Assembly: GCA_034509755.1 (NCBI GenBank)
Contig: CM067541.1
Span: 59,159,556-59,223,555, forward strand
Source of the DNA: Anisodus tanguticus
Lineage: Eukaryota; Streptophyta; Magnoliopsida; Solanales; Solanaceae
Length of the DNA: 64,000 nt
Direction of reading: 5' to 3'
Below, one piece after another: positions 22,282 through 35,544 of the stretch (its first letter is position 1; every line of letters starts with the position of its first letter). The position numbers and the translations under genes are program-made. The notes under the pieces were generated by a model. The model was given only the letters and a program-made list of their open reading frames with translations. It made no database searches and was not told the origin of the DNA.

Positions 22282-25200
22282 ATGGGTAACGCAGATTATG
22301 AGTACCCATCAATGATGAATAATGGAGAGAGCAATGGCATAGGCATACACAGAGTTGAAATTCCTCCACCACAGCCTTTTTTCAAGTCACTAAAAAATAC
22401 TGTGAAGGAAACTTTATTTCCAGATGATCCACTTAGGCGATTCAAGAACCAAACAGCCCTCAGAAAATTCATACTTGGGGTTCAGTATTTTTTTCCGATT
22501 TTTGAATGGGGTTCTCGTTATAATTTTGGCTTCTTCAAATCAGATCTTATTGCGGGAATTACCATTGCTAGCCTTGCTATTCCTCAAGGAATAAGCTATG
22601 CCAAGCTAGGGAACTTGCCACCTATACTTGGCCTCTGTAAGTGAAGTTATATTTCAACGAGAAATTCATTTTATGATATTTGGTTATCGGATAACGTATT
22701 TCAAGAGAGCATTTCCTCTCCATTACTTTCTGGCCGAAGTAATTATTTTTAACATTTAACTTCATAGATTACGTGTTCCAACTAATACTTAGACATATTA
22801 TTAATCTTTAGCGTTAAAAAGACTATGTATGAAAACACTCTTTGATTCACTAATATTTTTAGAAGTATTAATATTTAATATCTTTTTTAAAAATATTTTC
22901 AAGTCAACAACCAAGTTCTGAAAAATGTTTTCTAGGAAAATATTTTACATGGAAAATGACTTCTATCAAACCAAATAAGTATACTCTTTGTGGTGACTAA
23001 TCATCGGTGGCGAAGACAGAATTTTCACCTCTGCGCTAAATCTTTATGGCAACTTCACTATGTTTTAAACTATTTTTTTTGTTATGCAGATTCAAGCTTT
23101 GTTCCACCATTAGTGTATGCATTAATGGGGAGTTCAAGAGATTTAGCAGTTGGTACAGTTGCTGTTGGATCACTTCTCATGGCTTCTATGTTGGGAAACG
23201 AAGTTAATGCAAGTGAAAACCCAACCCTTTATCTTCATCTTGCTTTCACTGCCACATTCTTTGCTGGATTATTTGAAGTAGCTCTTGGATTTTTCAGGTT
23301 TGTGAGAAAGATATTTACGTTTTTGATCGAGTAATAATTTATTTTCTTCTCCTCCCTTTTCTTTCTATATTTCTTGATATTTAATCTACTTATACTGAAA
23401 ATTTATCTGTGTAATTTAACACGTTATAGCAACTTATCTTATTCACTGGAATATCAGATCATATTTGTTATAAATGTTGAAGACATAACACTAAATAAAA
23501 GGGTAATTTGAGTAAAACTTTTAGATGAGATAGTTATACAGTTTAACATGGTATCAAAATAATCAGAGATTCTAAGTTCTTGTCTCACCACACCATTAAT
23601 AAAAAATGATTCTTACATGCGTGCCCATGAAAAAGAATTCTGCACATGAGGGGCATGGTGAAAACATATAGGAACGTATGAGTTACTATCATTATACGAA
23701 TGTTTTATTACTTTTATTAATTATTTTGAAGGCTGGGATTTATAGTGGATTTTTTATCACATGCAACCATAGTGGGATTTATGGGAGGAGCAGCTACAGT
23801 GGTGATACTCCAGCAGTTAAAGGGAATACTTGGTCTTGAACATTTCACTCATGCCACCGATGTTGTTTCTGTCTTACGTTCTGTCTTTACCCAAACTCAT
23901 CAGGTCTCTCTCTCAGATTCTCATCTCTTTGAATCTCTATATCACATGTCCATGTCTATGGTAGGCGGAGGAATTAAAATTTTGAATTTATGAATTTCTA
24001 AATTAAAAAAACAATTTATTTAATTTCTGAATAAATTATTTATATTTATTTAATGAATTTTAAATATAAATATACAATCTAGATCATAACTACTGATTCT
24101 GCCGAATCCGTAAGCAATACTATAGCTCTGTAGACAAAGGTAAATAAAACGTAGTTTAACTTTTAAAGAGTAGAAGTTTGAAATAAATTTACACAATTAT
24201 ATCACTTAAAAGTTATACAAATATATCTTGCAACAATCATGGCTTGCTAACTTGCAAACTATGTAGATGATAAATATCTTTCAGTCACATGTGATTCTTT
24301 CATCCCTTTTTGGTTAAAATTAAGAGAAGTGCTTTCTCGTATGCAAAAGTACTTATTTTTAATACAGAAACCTTGTTTTTACTTTTTTTTTCTTGATGTT
24401 CGTTCTCGAATCAAACTTTATAGTGTACAAATGAGCTTGAGTTGATTTAAAGTGTTTCTTGAATAGTGAAAAGTTTAGATTAGTTATTATTTTCTATCTG
24501 TTCACTTATAATTCTTTCTTTGAACACGCTAATGATGATTATGATATAAATAATTGCAGTGGCGATGGGAAAGTGCGGTGCTGGGATTTTGTTTCCTTTT
24601 CTACCTGATGCTGGCTAAATTTTTCGTAAGTATACACCCTAACTTTGACTTTGACCTTTATAAATGTGAACAATACTTACAAGTCAAAATATGTCTACTA
24701 AAAATAGAAACTTTTTTGACTTGCAATACCCCAATTACGTTTTCATATCTTACTTTCCTCAATAATTTCATACCGAACCTCAACTTTTCTTTTCCTACTC
24801 TTCCAAAAAATCTTTTATAGAAATTTCTTTTTCTTTTTCCCCTTTATACATACTGACTTTGCTCCTCCACGTAACCTACTCCCACTCCGGAAAAGCCAAC
24901 AAATTAAAGCATCTTTATATATTTCGTAAATAAAAAATAGTAGTATGCTACATTTATACTCCCTCTGGCCTCTATCCATGTTTATTTGTCTCTATACTAA
25001 AATAAATGTCCCCTTTTACTTATCAAGTTTGAAAAATCAAGAAATAATTTAGCATTTGATACCGATTTTACACATGTTATTAAGTACTAATCATTTCTAA
25101 TTCACTTTCCAACATTCAGATCACTTATAATAATTAGGTGTGATATAATAAAAATTTTATTTTATTTATTGCTTCTTAAGTGTTGTGCTAAGTCAAATAT

Positions 25201-25443
25201 AGACGAGTAAAGTGAACTAATCGTTAAAATTCGAAGAGTACGTAGTTTATTGAAGTTGCAATATTAATATTAATGGGAATTATGCATGCATGCAGAGCCA
25301 AAAGAGACCGAAGCTGTTCTGGATATCGGCAATGGCGCCATTGACGTCCGTTATATTGGGAACTATTCTCGTTTACATAACGCACGCTGAAAAACATGGT
25401 GTCGAGGTGGTAAGACTTCTAATTGGATTCGAGTTATACTATA

Positions 25444-25474
<31 letters not shown>

Positions 25475-28400
25475 TACATATTAGCGCAATTTAACTTGTT
25501 ATGATAGCATCCCTTTTACCATAATTACTGCTTAGCATAAAAATTGACCTATGTAATTACATTATTACTACATGGTTGGTGTAAAAAAGAAATTACTCCA
25601 CAGGTGCATAAAACTTTATTTAACTCCTTTTAGTTTCTTTCTTGAAAGCTACGTGTGATTTATTATTTGCAGATGATATATAATTAGCTTAATTCAAGGA
25701 CTTCATTTGACTGCTATAGTTTACTGTTTAATTACTAATAAATTCCTTGAGGTTCAAGTATTCTACCCATTTTAGGACAAAACGACCTACCAGTGCCAAA
25801 ATTGGTCAGGCCCTGATACTTATACGACATTAGTTGTTCATATTCATTATCAGCACATGAATGAGACACTTCTGATTGATATCTTTGTTTGTCCTTAAAT
25901 AAGTTGGTCAAGTTGACACTCAAAAACAAAACAAGACAACAAATTAAGTGAAATACGAGAACTTCAGCATATCTGGCTTTTTACTAAAGAGTTTAACATA
26001 ACTTAACCATATACACATAGTGCAACTATTTGTCACGTAACAGATAAAAGGGCAGTCCGGTGGATAAAACATTCCATTAGCAAGGTTAGGAGAAGGGCTG
26101 CACCCCGAGGGATGTGATGTAGACAACCAGCTACCTTAATGCAAGCATTAGTGGTTGCTTCCACGGCTCAAATCTGTGACCTAGAGATAATTTTACCGTT
26201 GCTTTAAGACTCCCCTTCATTCATAATTAATTAGTGAGACTAGTTAGGAATCTGAAACATAGGACGTTTAAGCCAATAAGTTAAAATACATTAATAATTT
26301 AAATATTCTTTATACTGTTATGTCTAAATATCTTGTGGTTGTATTATGTCATCCATTATGTGGAATAATTGGATTCTTATGTGAATATATTATTTTTTAA
26401 AAATGGAACAGATTGGAGAGCTGAAGAAAGGGTTAAATCCTCCATCAATAATGGATCTGTCATTTGGATCGAAATATATGACAACAGCTATCAAAACAGG
26501 CATAGTCACGGGTGTTATCTCTCTTGCTGTAAGCTTCCTTTTTCCAAATCTCAATTCTGTTTCCATCTGCTACTTGCATTATTTTTCAGTACTACCGTGG
26601 GCAGCTGCTCTTCTTTTTTCAAGAACAAGCATACAAAACATGTGTGCAAGTAGGGATCTACCTTGTTGATCGATTGTGTGTGTATATATACAGACAAACA
26701 ATAGGTCTATATGTACTACTACTTGAGAATAATGTCTATTAAATATCAATTTGGGACTAGTAATTTGGACAAGAAGTAGCTTAGATCAATCCAAACCTTC
26801 TTACAAGTCTAATTGTGACAATACATCGATATCGCTTACGTAAAATTATGTGTACGCTACTGAATTATGTATAGGCGGTTGAATATTAATTAAAAATTTA
26901 ACTTATTCATCGATAAAGAATTTCTACACCGTCCACATATTTTATGAACTTGTAGATGGTAACATGCTTTGTTTCCTGATTACAGTCCCACTTTTTATGT
27001 ACGGCTACTGAAAATCTTATTAGGTAATTTTAGATTAGAAGTATATGTATTTATATGCACGTGCTACAGCATATGAGATTATAGTAGATTTGGGACGCCT
27101 CACGGTGCTGCACAATTTTTTAAACAAGAATTAATCTAAACAATCGCTTACCCAACCGAAATAGTTTATGAACGTATAATATTGTATAATCCATGTTATA
27201 ATCAATGTATACCAGCTAGGAAAGTAAACAATGAATCTGATCGGTTATTTATGTAAAAATCCCAATTTTGAATTCTGTGGATGTGGATGTGGGTACAGGA
27301 AGGAATAGCAGTAGGGAGAAGTTTTGCAATGTTCAAGAATTACCATATAGATGGTAACAAAGAGATGATTGCTTTTGGGATGATGAACATTGTTGGGTCC
27401 TGCACCTCTTGCTACCTCACTACTGGTATGTTCCTACATACTACATCTTTTTTTTTGTGTGTGTGTCTTCTGCATATCATATTTGACTTGGTCATTATCC
27501 TTCTTTTTTTTATTTTCCTTTATGGGCCGAAAGTTGATTTGGATTACTATAACTTCTTGTCCCACTTGGGCCCATACCATGTGATCACAAGCATATGACC
27601 CGAAACCCCCATCTATACCACTCACACATAACCAATGGAAGAGACTGGCTATATTTGATCTTGAAAACCCAAACTTCATAAAAGGTGACTGGTTCTTCCA
27701 GTGCTACCTGGACCATCCACTAAAAGATAGATTTATTTTCTATAATCGTGATGTCCGGATCAGGCTTGTGCGCACACCAATTAATTATACTTAGTATGTG
27801 TTATCTTCGACCAACACAACACATATACCGAATAACTCTGTCTACTAAAGCTTAAATAAATAGGAAGAAATCACCTAGTGTTATTTCCTGTGCTAAAAGA
27901 AGATATAATTGCATGAGAAGAGGGGTTGACTAGACTAGTGAGATGCATCTATTTTTAACTAGTATGTCACGAGTTCGAATCACAGTATATGTAATTGGAG
28001 GAGTAGATCTTTTTAAAATTTATTTTGGAGGCCGGAAAAGGGGAAAAAGAAAAGAATAGGAATGTAAAACAAGGCACGTTTCTCGATCAGTGTTTTCACC
28101 TTGGAAAATATAAATTCATAGATAAATGTTGTTGCAAATACATGTTGACACGTTAGAACCATATCGTCTAAGACTAGTTACGTATAGAAGTTAAACTCTT
28201 TTAATATGTTTGGGATAACTCGCTGCTAATCAGAAAAATGAATTACGTGCAGGGCCATTCTCACGATCAGCAGTGAACTTCAACGCAGGATGCAAAACAG
28301 CAGTATCAAACGTCGTCATGGCATTGGCCGTGATGGTGACGTTGTTGTTGCTAACGCCATTGTTCCACTTCACTCCCCTCGTCGTGTTGTCTTCCATTAT

Positions 28401-30136
28401 AATCGCCGCCATGCTCGGGCTCATCGACTATAATGCTGCCATTCATCTATGGCACGTGGACAAATTCGACTTCTTGGTTTGCATAAGTGCATACATTGGC
28501 GTTGTCTTTGGTAACATTGAAATTGGCTTAGTCATGGCTGTAAGTACTCCTTAGTCCTTCCTAATGTATTTAATTAAGTTAAGAGTTTGAATTTCAAGAT
28601 TTTTTTGCGCTATTAGATTGCACGTAATAAGTGGAACTAGTTAGCTGATAAACAAAACAGACAACCTGCTACAAGCCTACAACTAGTGGTGGACATCAAG
28701 AATCCATACACGGGTTTAAAAAAATATACTAAAATGTCACACCTAAAATTTGAACTAGTGTTTTAAGTAATTTTTTAACTCCCTTTCTCACTACACTAGA
28801 ATACATAAGGGGATTCAACAACTATAACAATAAGTTTTTTCTCCTAGTTTTGTGGTATAATTTTACGACGAGAATTGAGTTGAACCCCCTAGCCACAATC
28901 TAGCTTTACCCTACAATAGTATTATAATTTTTTGACGTATAAATTGTTGTTTCATTCAAATGCAGGTTGGTTTATCATTGCTAAGGGTGTTACTTTTTGT
29001 AGCAAGGCCAAGGACTTTAGTACTTGGTAACATCCCAGATTCTATGATCTACAGAAATGTGGAGCAATATCCAAACACGAACAATGTTCCAGGCGTTCTC
29101 ATACTTGACATTGGAGCTCCTATTTACTTCACTAACTCCAGCTATTTAAGAGAGAGGTAATTTATACTATCTACGAAGAATTGAACTTATATACGCTAAC
29201 AGTGTCACTATTGGGTAGTTTAACCTGTTGTAACAAGGTCTCTGTTTAATATCCTAAGTTACTAATTTCACTCATTACGGATAGTTGCATGTACTTAGAT
29301 GTAATAGTGTTATAAGTTAATTTACATTGTTAGTATATAAAAGTTAAACTCGTCCACAAATAAGTACAGTACTAATTATGGGTTAATTCAATTCCCTGTT
29401 ATAGGATCTCGAGGTGGATTGATGACGAGGAAGAAAAGTTAAAATCTTCAGGAGAAACAACTTTGAAGTATGTTATACTTGATATGGGAGGTTAGTTAAT
29501 TAATGTTATTAATTCCAAAAACCGGTAAGTACATATGTAGTTGATCAATAAACTGAATTTGAGCAGCACTGACAGCTAAAATTCTTTGATGTGCAGCTGT
29601 AGGGAACATTGATACAAGCGGAATTAGCATGTTCGAAGAGGTCAAGAAAAATCTTGATAGAAGAGATCTCAAGGTTGGCTTCTTATTTTCCTGTTTCTTA
29701 TTTTGTTAACAATTGTAGCAAGCAGGTTATTACTTTATTTCCTGAAGTTATCATATCAAACTAAAACAACTTGACATGATGGTGTAAAAAGTGTATACAC
29801 CTTCAGTGCACAAAACGTAAACTCCTTTTTTAGATTACTAATCCTCCTTTTATGATCAGTTACATGTTGTTAGTATGACATTTTCAAAAAACTGTCACAG
29901 TATAATAGTTAAACTCCTGTAACATATGGTGTGCTTTTTTGCAGCTTGTGTTGGCGAATCCAGGAGCAGAGGTGATGAAGAAGTTGAACAAGGCCAAATT
30001 CATAGAGACATTAGGACACGAATGGATGTTCCTAACAGTAGGGGAAGCTGTGGAAGCATGTAACTTCATGCTCCACTCATGCAAACCTAAATCTTCAGAA
30101 GATGATGCATCCCAAAAATGGAGCAACAACGTTTGA
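22282..30136 (+). CDS. SULTR3;1: Group 3 sulfate transporter, SULTR3;1-like (12 exons)
   Basis: Exons placed by GT/AG borders and phase: 22282-22636, 23090-23297, 23732-23903, 24560-24625, 25296-25409, 26412-26528, 27299-27425, 28253-28539, 28966-29156, 29405-29490, 29597-29673, 29945-30136. They join in frame to 663 residues, the usual SULTR length, with no stop. The N-terminus has ETLFPDDPLRRF. The SLC26/SulP signature IASLAIPQGISYAKLGNLPP lies at about 93-114, followed by YSSFVPPLVYALMGSSRDL. About ten to twelve hydrophobic segments fill 90-500. A cytosolic STAS domain covers about 510-640 with GNIDTSGI near 577-584. Resemblance is strongest to Arabidopsis SULTR3;1 as I remember it. Group 3 members are proton-coupled sulfate transporters, several reported in the chloroplast envelope; location here is inferred. 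The gene appears intact. It converges with BUD32, stop to stop about 820 bp. Confidence 0.93.
24957..25240. mobile_element. Probable Stowaway-type MITE in SULTR intron 4
   Basis: Begins TACTCCCTCTGGCCTCTATC and ends near GAAGAGTA. The TTTATTTGTCTCTATACTAA word near the start and ATATAGACGAGTAAAGT near the end form a loose inverted pair. Borders are poorly preserved. Confidence 0.35.
25441..25466. repeat. (AT)13 microsatellite in SULTR intron 5
   Basis: An uninterrupted AT dinucleotide run followed by a T-run, about 30 bases after the exon 5 donor. It is likely length-polymorphic. Confidence 0.85.
26042..26216 (-). mobile_element. AU-type SINE in SULTR intron 5
   Basis: Plus strand reads AAAAGGGCAGTCCGGTGGAT, then GGAGAAGGGCTGCACCCCGA, TTGCTTCCACGGCTCAAATC and TTTAAGACTCCCCTTC. 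This is a diverged copy of the SINE at 2858-3056, in the same minus orientation, antisense to the host gene. The box-B-like region is GATTTGAGCCGTGG on the minus strand. Confidence 0.7.
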
Positions 30137-30279
30137 CTTAAAATTAACTATTAGTATTATCGAACTGTTTTTGTTTTTGTTTTAGTGGTTCATGCATGCA
30201 TCTAATTTGTAAAGATGCAGCATATCATTATTTGGCTTCAAAGGAGTCAAGATTCTGCTGCAGTAGTACTCTTCCATAT

Positions 30280-30285
30280 AATAAA
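30280..30285 (+). terminator. Candidate polyadenylation signal of the sulfate transporter
   Basis: AATAAA 144 bp after the stop codon at 30136. Further T-rich sequence follows. Confidence 0.4.
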
Positions 30286-30959
30286 CTGGAAGGGATTTTA
30301 TTTCTCTCCCACATTTTGTAAAATTATGTGCTCCTATTTAAAGAATGAATATCACCTGTACACCCATTTGTAGCTTTTATTTACCTCAATGATCTGTGCT
30401 TTTTCCCCTTATATATGAGGAACTTTAGATTTTCATTCCCTTTCATATTTTCTCAGAAGTAGAAAAGGTTTAGTTTTTCCATTATAAGATCAGTTTATAT
30501 GTATTCATTATCTTTGGCCCATGCCAGAATTTTTATGAATTTATGATTAGCATATGGCACTGTTTACACTGTGGATTACTTTCTGTTTAACATCAGTGTC
30601 TTTCCTTAGATCAATTAGCCAATCTCTTCACTTAAAAATTACTATCTTGTAAAATGTAGCTCGTTTTAAATTGTCCTATTGGACGTGTGTCAGAGAATGA
30701 GTTGACTAAGATCACTTCACGGATGATCCTAGTAGTGAAAGTTCTTGATATTGTCCTAAGGAATAGAAAGGAATTAAATTAATGAAAGGAGCTGGATATG
30801 TTTGTAATGTGTGGATGATGCACAATCTATGTATTAAAAAGCTACTTATAGTTGTTGATAATTTAACAATCAGGAAATGAAATAAATCATACTGGATGCA
30901 ATCGCAAGCATAGAAACCAAGTCCAACATCAACGTGGAGTGCAAAATTGGGGAAGAAGC

Positions 30960-32894
30960 TCAACCAACCATTGTGCGTTTTCTTCCTCTTTGCCTCACTG
31001 AAATAAGTCACAAAGTCAGAAACGAAGAACATAAGAAACCGTCAAAATTAGAACCATGTTATCTCTCTTTTCTGGGAATAACAAGGTACTAATAAACAGA
31101 ACAGGACATGTAAGAAGAGCCGGCAAGCACCTTGGGCTAGCTTGTTCAAGGTTGATGACCACTGCTTTGAGGATTTCCTGTATGCAGCAAGTATCTGGTC
31201 CATCTGTCATAACCATATAAACTATAGAAGATGAATCTGATCTTCACTATAAGTTAAAGTCCTATGGCTTTGCTACAAAGTAAAAATAAAACCATTATGA
31301 TGCACATGCTTTTGGCAAAAACTAAAGACATGCAGAAAATACTGTTTCTGTGAAGAGGTGCATGTTTCGTGCAATAATATGATCATATGACATGAATGAT
31401 ATAATGCCCAAAGGCAAAAGAAAAATTAATTTTAAGAAGAAACTAACATTCTTTTCCTGAAATAAATTATGATTTAAATGGGGGTAATAGAGAAGAAGAA
31501 AAAGCTTCAAGAGGACCTTAATGTTTTATACATGCCTCTAACTCACAACAAAATCGATATGACAAAGCTTACCACATTTCCGCAAGAAGAGTGCATAGAG
31601 AGTAAAGCACGTTCTAGTACATATAAATCAACTGCTTTGTCTTCTGGAAGCGTTGAAGTAAAGCTTAGACCAAAGTCAATCAGCACCTGGAGAAAAAGTA
31701 TCATTGACAAAAAAGATAATCTCATTGAGGGTGATCGTAGAACTTCATCCTCAAAAACCAAGAAGAAAAGGCAAATAAGGGAAGAAATTGAAGAAAAGTA
31801 TCCACCAGCTGATTGGCAGAACTCCTCAATAACATGTTTGATGTTGTCAAATCACCATGGACTAGGCCACCATCGTGTAATTTACCAATAGCATTACCAA
31901 TCTGTGTTGCAATATCAGCCATCCGTTCTTTGTCAACACCAACTAATCCAAAGCCAAGGAATATATCTTTCACAGAAGGACCTTCAACATATTCAAAGGT
32001 AAGCGTGTGCATAACAGGGTCAACAGCATAAAGCGCTGGAGTAACAACACCAAGCCGTCTAGCTTTTGTCATGCACCTTGCTTCCTGCGCCAGAATTCAA
32101 ATTTGTTTAGTAGGTGTTTGGCCATAGATTCCAAATATTTTTCACTTTATTTGGAATTTATGAAGTTGGATTTGAAATGGGGTTGTGTTTGGTTATACTT
32201 TGAAGAAAACACTTTATTTGAAATTTATGAACATGGATTGGAAACAGGTTTGGAGCACTTTTCCAAATCTGAAATCCAATTCCAAGTTGGATTTAGAAAT
32301 TTTATAACCAAACACTGATTTTGAAATAAAGTGAAAAATTATTCCGGAAAAAGTGAATAATTCTCATGGCCAAACGACTCTTAGCATCACAAGATTTAAG
32401 AAAGATTAAAGGAAAGAATGGGGTATTATTTGCACCAACCGCATTCAACCGTTTAACAGTGAGCTTTGAGTCCAAAGTCGGATGCCTGTATTTCTTTGAA
32501 AACCGTTCCTTGATAATACACCTCCTACTGCCCACAAATGTTGACTCGAATACCCTCTGATATCAACAGAGTAACAAGATATAATGTTACAGAAATCCCA
32601 GTGTCAAGTGTCAACAACTACTTGCCATCAAATGGACATTGGCAGAAACATTAGTACATATTATTAGTGACTTTTAAACAATACAGAAGACACAGAACAC
32701 ACAAAAGGTCTCTTTTTTGATAAGGAAAATGCTTCATATTATGAACGAAAGGTCCCCAAAAGAAAAGGATGGAGAGAGATTAGAAATATTACAGAGAAGT
32801 TATATAGAGGAATAATTAAATATGAACTCACAGCCTCAGCTCCTTGCTTGATTAAAACTAAGGATCCATCACTTCCGCTTGTGTTGATTTCCAT
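30960..32894 (-). CDS. BUD32: EKC/KEOPS complex kinase BUD32 (TP53RK/PRPK), 6 exons
   Basis: Exons in transcription order: 32832-32894, 32440-32556, 31806-32084, 31573-31686, 31131-31203, 30960-30997. They join in frame to 227 residues, the normal plant BUD32 size. Seen: SLVLIKQGAEARVFES at 11-26 (BUD32 has no classical glycine loop), the ATP-binding lysine K37 in IIKERFSKKYRHP, the catalytic loop HGDLTTSNML with D138 and N143, IDFGLS with D157, EDKAVDLYVLERALLSMHSS, and the basic tail RQRGRKRTMVG. BUD32 is the atypical small kinase/ATPase that activates KAE1 in KEOPS, which makes the t6A modification of ANN-decoding tRNAs. All key residues are present, so it should be active. An in-frame ATG at 32927 would add 11 residues; the start at 32894 fits the family better. 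Confidence 0.93.
32116..32375. mobile_element. MITE in BUD32 intron 2
   Basis: Termini GTTTGGCCATAGATTCC and ATTCTCATGGCCAAAC are inverted repeats, and inside them TTTTTCACTTTATTT pairs with AAATAAAGTGAAAAA near 32321-32338. No coding. A TTTGGCCAT terminus suggests the hAT class. The target-site duplication is not clear. The host splice sites lie 31 bp and 64 bp outside and are intact. Confidence 0.7.
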
Positions 32895-33079
32895 CTTTAT
32901 GAGATCTCCAATTAGCTTCAAGTGCAAGAAATAAATAAAACGAAATGATTAATTAAAACTTTAGACTTCCATAAAACATAGTACCTCTTTAGCTCTTCCA
33001 CAATTCAAGTAAAACATGAAGCTTGCATGCAAAATGATGCTAACGACAGGAAATCCTTTGGCACCCAAAGCAAAAAAAC

Positions 33080-33325
33080 TACTCCATCTGTCCAATTTTT
33101 ATGACACACTTTCTTTTTTTGGTCAGTTCCAAAAAGAATGACATATTGACTTATTTAGCAACAATTTAACTTTAAACTTTACATTTTACGCTTAACGAGA
33201 TAATTTATAACCACACAAATATCTTTAGCTTATTTTAGACCACAAGATTCAAAAGCCTTACTTTATTTTGTTAAACTTCGTACTCAGTCAAACTACATAT
33301 ATAAATAATTGGGATGGAGGGAGTA
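33080..33325. mobile_element. Stowaway-type MITE upstream of BUD32
   Basis: Termini TACTCCATCTGTCCAATTTT and AATTGGGATGGAGGGAGTA are inverted repeats of the CTCCCTCCGTCCCA type with TA flanks. It is 246 bp long and lies about 190 bp upstream of the BUD32 start codon, thus probably in the promoter. Confidence 0.8.
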
Positions 33326-33702
33326 AGTGATTTCTTCTCATCTGCTCAAGTCTTGATAGACAGAGTTGGCTGATACTTGTGCTGGTAGGAGTTAAGCAAA
33401 TGTTCATGGAATTAATCGATGTGTACGCAAACTGGCCAGACACGAATATAAAAAAAGGGGGAAATTCTTTGATTTACACAAAGGTCTTTCCGTGATTTTC
33501 TATTTCTGTCTTTTTACCATCACATTACATATGCTTCAATAAATGGTACTACTACTATATTACCTATTCTAATTAATTTATCAAGAAAGTAGACTAAGCT
33601 ACAATTATAACTTAAAATAGAGGGGATGTTATTTTTCTTGAAATGTTCTTAATTGTAGCTATAAGAAAGCTTCAATTTTTACAAGTACAATACCCAATTA
33701 GT

Positions 33703-33812
33703 AGCAACAACAACAATAACATATCCAGTGTATTCCCACAAGTGGGGTATGAGAAGTTTAGGATGTACTGAGACCTTACCTACCTTTGTGGGATGGGATA
33801 GAGAAGTACACA
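33703..33812 (-). mobile_element. RTE LINE 3' tail fragment
   Basis: CAACAACAACAA followed by CCAGTGTATTCCCACAAGTG and CTGAGACCTTACCTACC: the 3' UTR and TTG tail of the RTE LINE family seen at 18174 and 36909, on the minus strand, truncated to about 110 bp. Confidence 0.7.
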
Positions 33813-34329
33813 TAATAATACTTAAAGAAAGAAAATTTATACTTGTTCGACCCTTTTAAAGCCTTAAAAAACAATACTGAATGAATACCATAAATGAATT
33901 TGTGGGTTTTAAGGGAATGAAAGATACTTTTTTTGCCGTTGAAGAATAGCAGCGCCGCAACCGTACAGCTTCGGACAGTTTTGAGAGAACAAGAACTACG
34001 ATGATGTCGTGTTAAGGTTTAGCAAATTTGTGAAATTTGGCCCCCAATGTTTCCGAGAGGTGATAAGTTTGTCCCTAAACGTTTTTTGGTACCTTGCTAC
34101 AAATCATTGGAGTTTCTTTTTTCTTTTTCTGCCAGATGTCACATATAAGTATTGGAGTCTCGACTAGTTAGCGAAACAATAACTTTACCAAGAGGTATCA
34201 CAATCTGAAAAAATGAATATAGAAGAAATTAAGAGGATTCAACCTAATATATACATAACATTTTATTTTTACCTACCTATATGTTGTAATTTTTCAGCGA
34301 TGGGTGACAACTGGCATCTTGAATACATG

Positions 34330-34935
34330 TGGCTCTGGTGCAGGCCCCGACTAATTCGAATTGTTGTTTCATGAGACTTATTAAAGAAGGAAGGACTTCT
34401 TACCGCGTGGAAAAACTAAGTGTTGAACCTGTCTGGCCTATATCCATGGGTGGGCAGATGAAATGCGTTAACTGGAGAGTGCATGATCAACACACACCTA
34501 AGGCGCCTACGTTCTGCTTGCAGCCAATACAATCACAACCTAACTTGCACGAGATTCAACCAACCGCAGTAGAAGAAGGGGCCGTATTAGTCCCTCTACT
34601 GGGTCTTCCCTATTGAATTGCACCTGATACGATTAAGCAAGCACTAGGGGATTTGAATGCTTTACGGCCTAAGATCGAGTTGAAATCCTATACTGACTAC
34701 GTGTTCTATGGGCTGGAACGAATCTCCATCAGAATAAGAGAATAAGAGGTAGGGGAAATGTCCCTGACACGAAGAAAGGATACTTGATACATCTAAAATG
34801 AAAGCACATTCACTCACTTGAACATTGGCCTTTTCTTTTAGGAAGAAAAAAAGGAGCGGATAAAGAGTGAACTTCACTATAAAGGCTATAGAAGTGCATC
34901 ACTGCTTCGAGAATAAACCTAGGAAGAGTGAGAAC
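34330..34935. other. Composition island, candidate organelle-derived insertion
   Basis: About 600 bp of GC-richer sequence with a style unlike its AT-rich surroundings (for example GGCGCCTACGTTCTGC, GGGGCCGTATTAGTCCC, GATTTGAATGCTTTACGGCC). There is a 95-codon ORF at 34329-34616 that I do not recognise. The texture recalls plant mitochondrial intergenic DNA, but I could not match a known organelle gene. It is not a LINE, SINE or LTR I can name. Confidence 0.3.
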
Positions 34936-35520
34936 AACCCGACTTGATTAAAGAATATAGCTATTTAGTATTCTGCCACTTTTTACCCTAGTAGTTATGT
35001 TTTAGCCAATTTTTAAAAAAATTTACCCACTTTTTAATTTGGAAATAAAATTTTTGACGAAAATATCCTCAGCTAATATACGGAAAAACTCTAGAAATTG
35101 TCATGGATCGAACTTATAAATGTTTGTACTCCGTGAATCATTCATAGAATTTAAAATTAGTTTGAACTCCATAATTTTTTATAGTATTTGAACGCAAGGT
35201 CTTTTTTCATTGGGTTTGTGTTTCTACAGCTAAAAACTCAATAATATAATCCTTGAGTTCGAACTCAATTACAAGATTCCTTTAGTTGGAGAATTGTGAA
35301 CTTAAAAGACTCTTTTTTTGAGTTCAATCTCGAGGAAAAATTTCTTGAGTTAACGATTTTATAACCGAGAGTTCAAGGATTTGATCTTTAAATTTAAATT
35401 CTAACATAATTTTGTTATAGTTTCACTTGTCAAAATTTCGGACTTCAAAACTGTATGTTACTTTTTCCATATTCTAAGCTAGGAGTAATTTTCCCAATAA
35501 CTGGCCATCTCACCTAATTC
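34936..35520. other. Intergenic, no gene seen
   Basis: AT-rich. Short words such as GAGTTCAA and TTGAGTT recur irregularly (35230-35390). No reading frame. Confidence 0.5.
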
Positions 35521-35544
35521 TTCCCATTCCTACAAGCCAAAGCA

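Noticed and set aside
27281..27598. 105-codon ORF reading past the SULTR exon 7 donor
   Set aside because: Exon 7 ends at 27425 with GTATGT; the remainder is intron. The next coding sequence (GPFSRSAVNF) resumes at 28253 in frame.
31478..31891. 137-codon plus-strand ORF
   Set aside because: It is antisense to BUD32 exons 3 and 4, whose minus-strand reading has the kinase motifs and correct splice sites.
34329..34616. 95-codon plus-strand ORF as a gene
   Set aside because: No recognisable domain and no start, promoter or splice context; it lies in a composition island that may be an organelle insertion.
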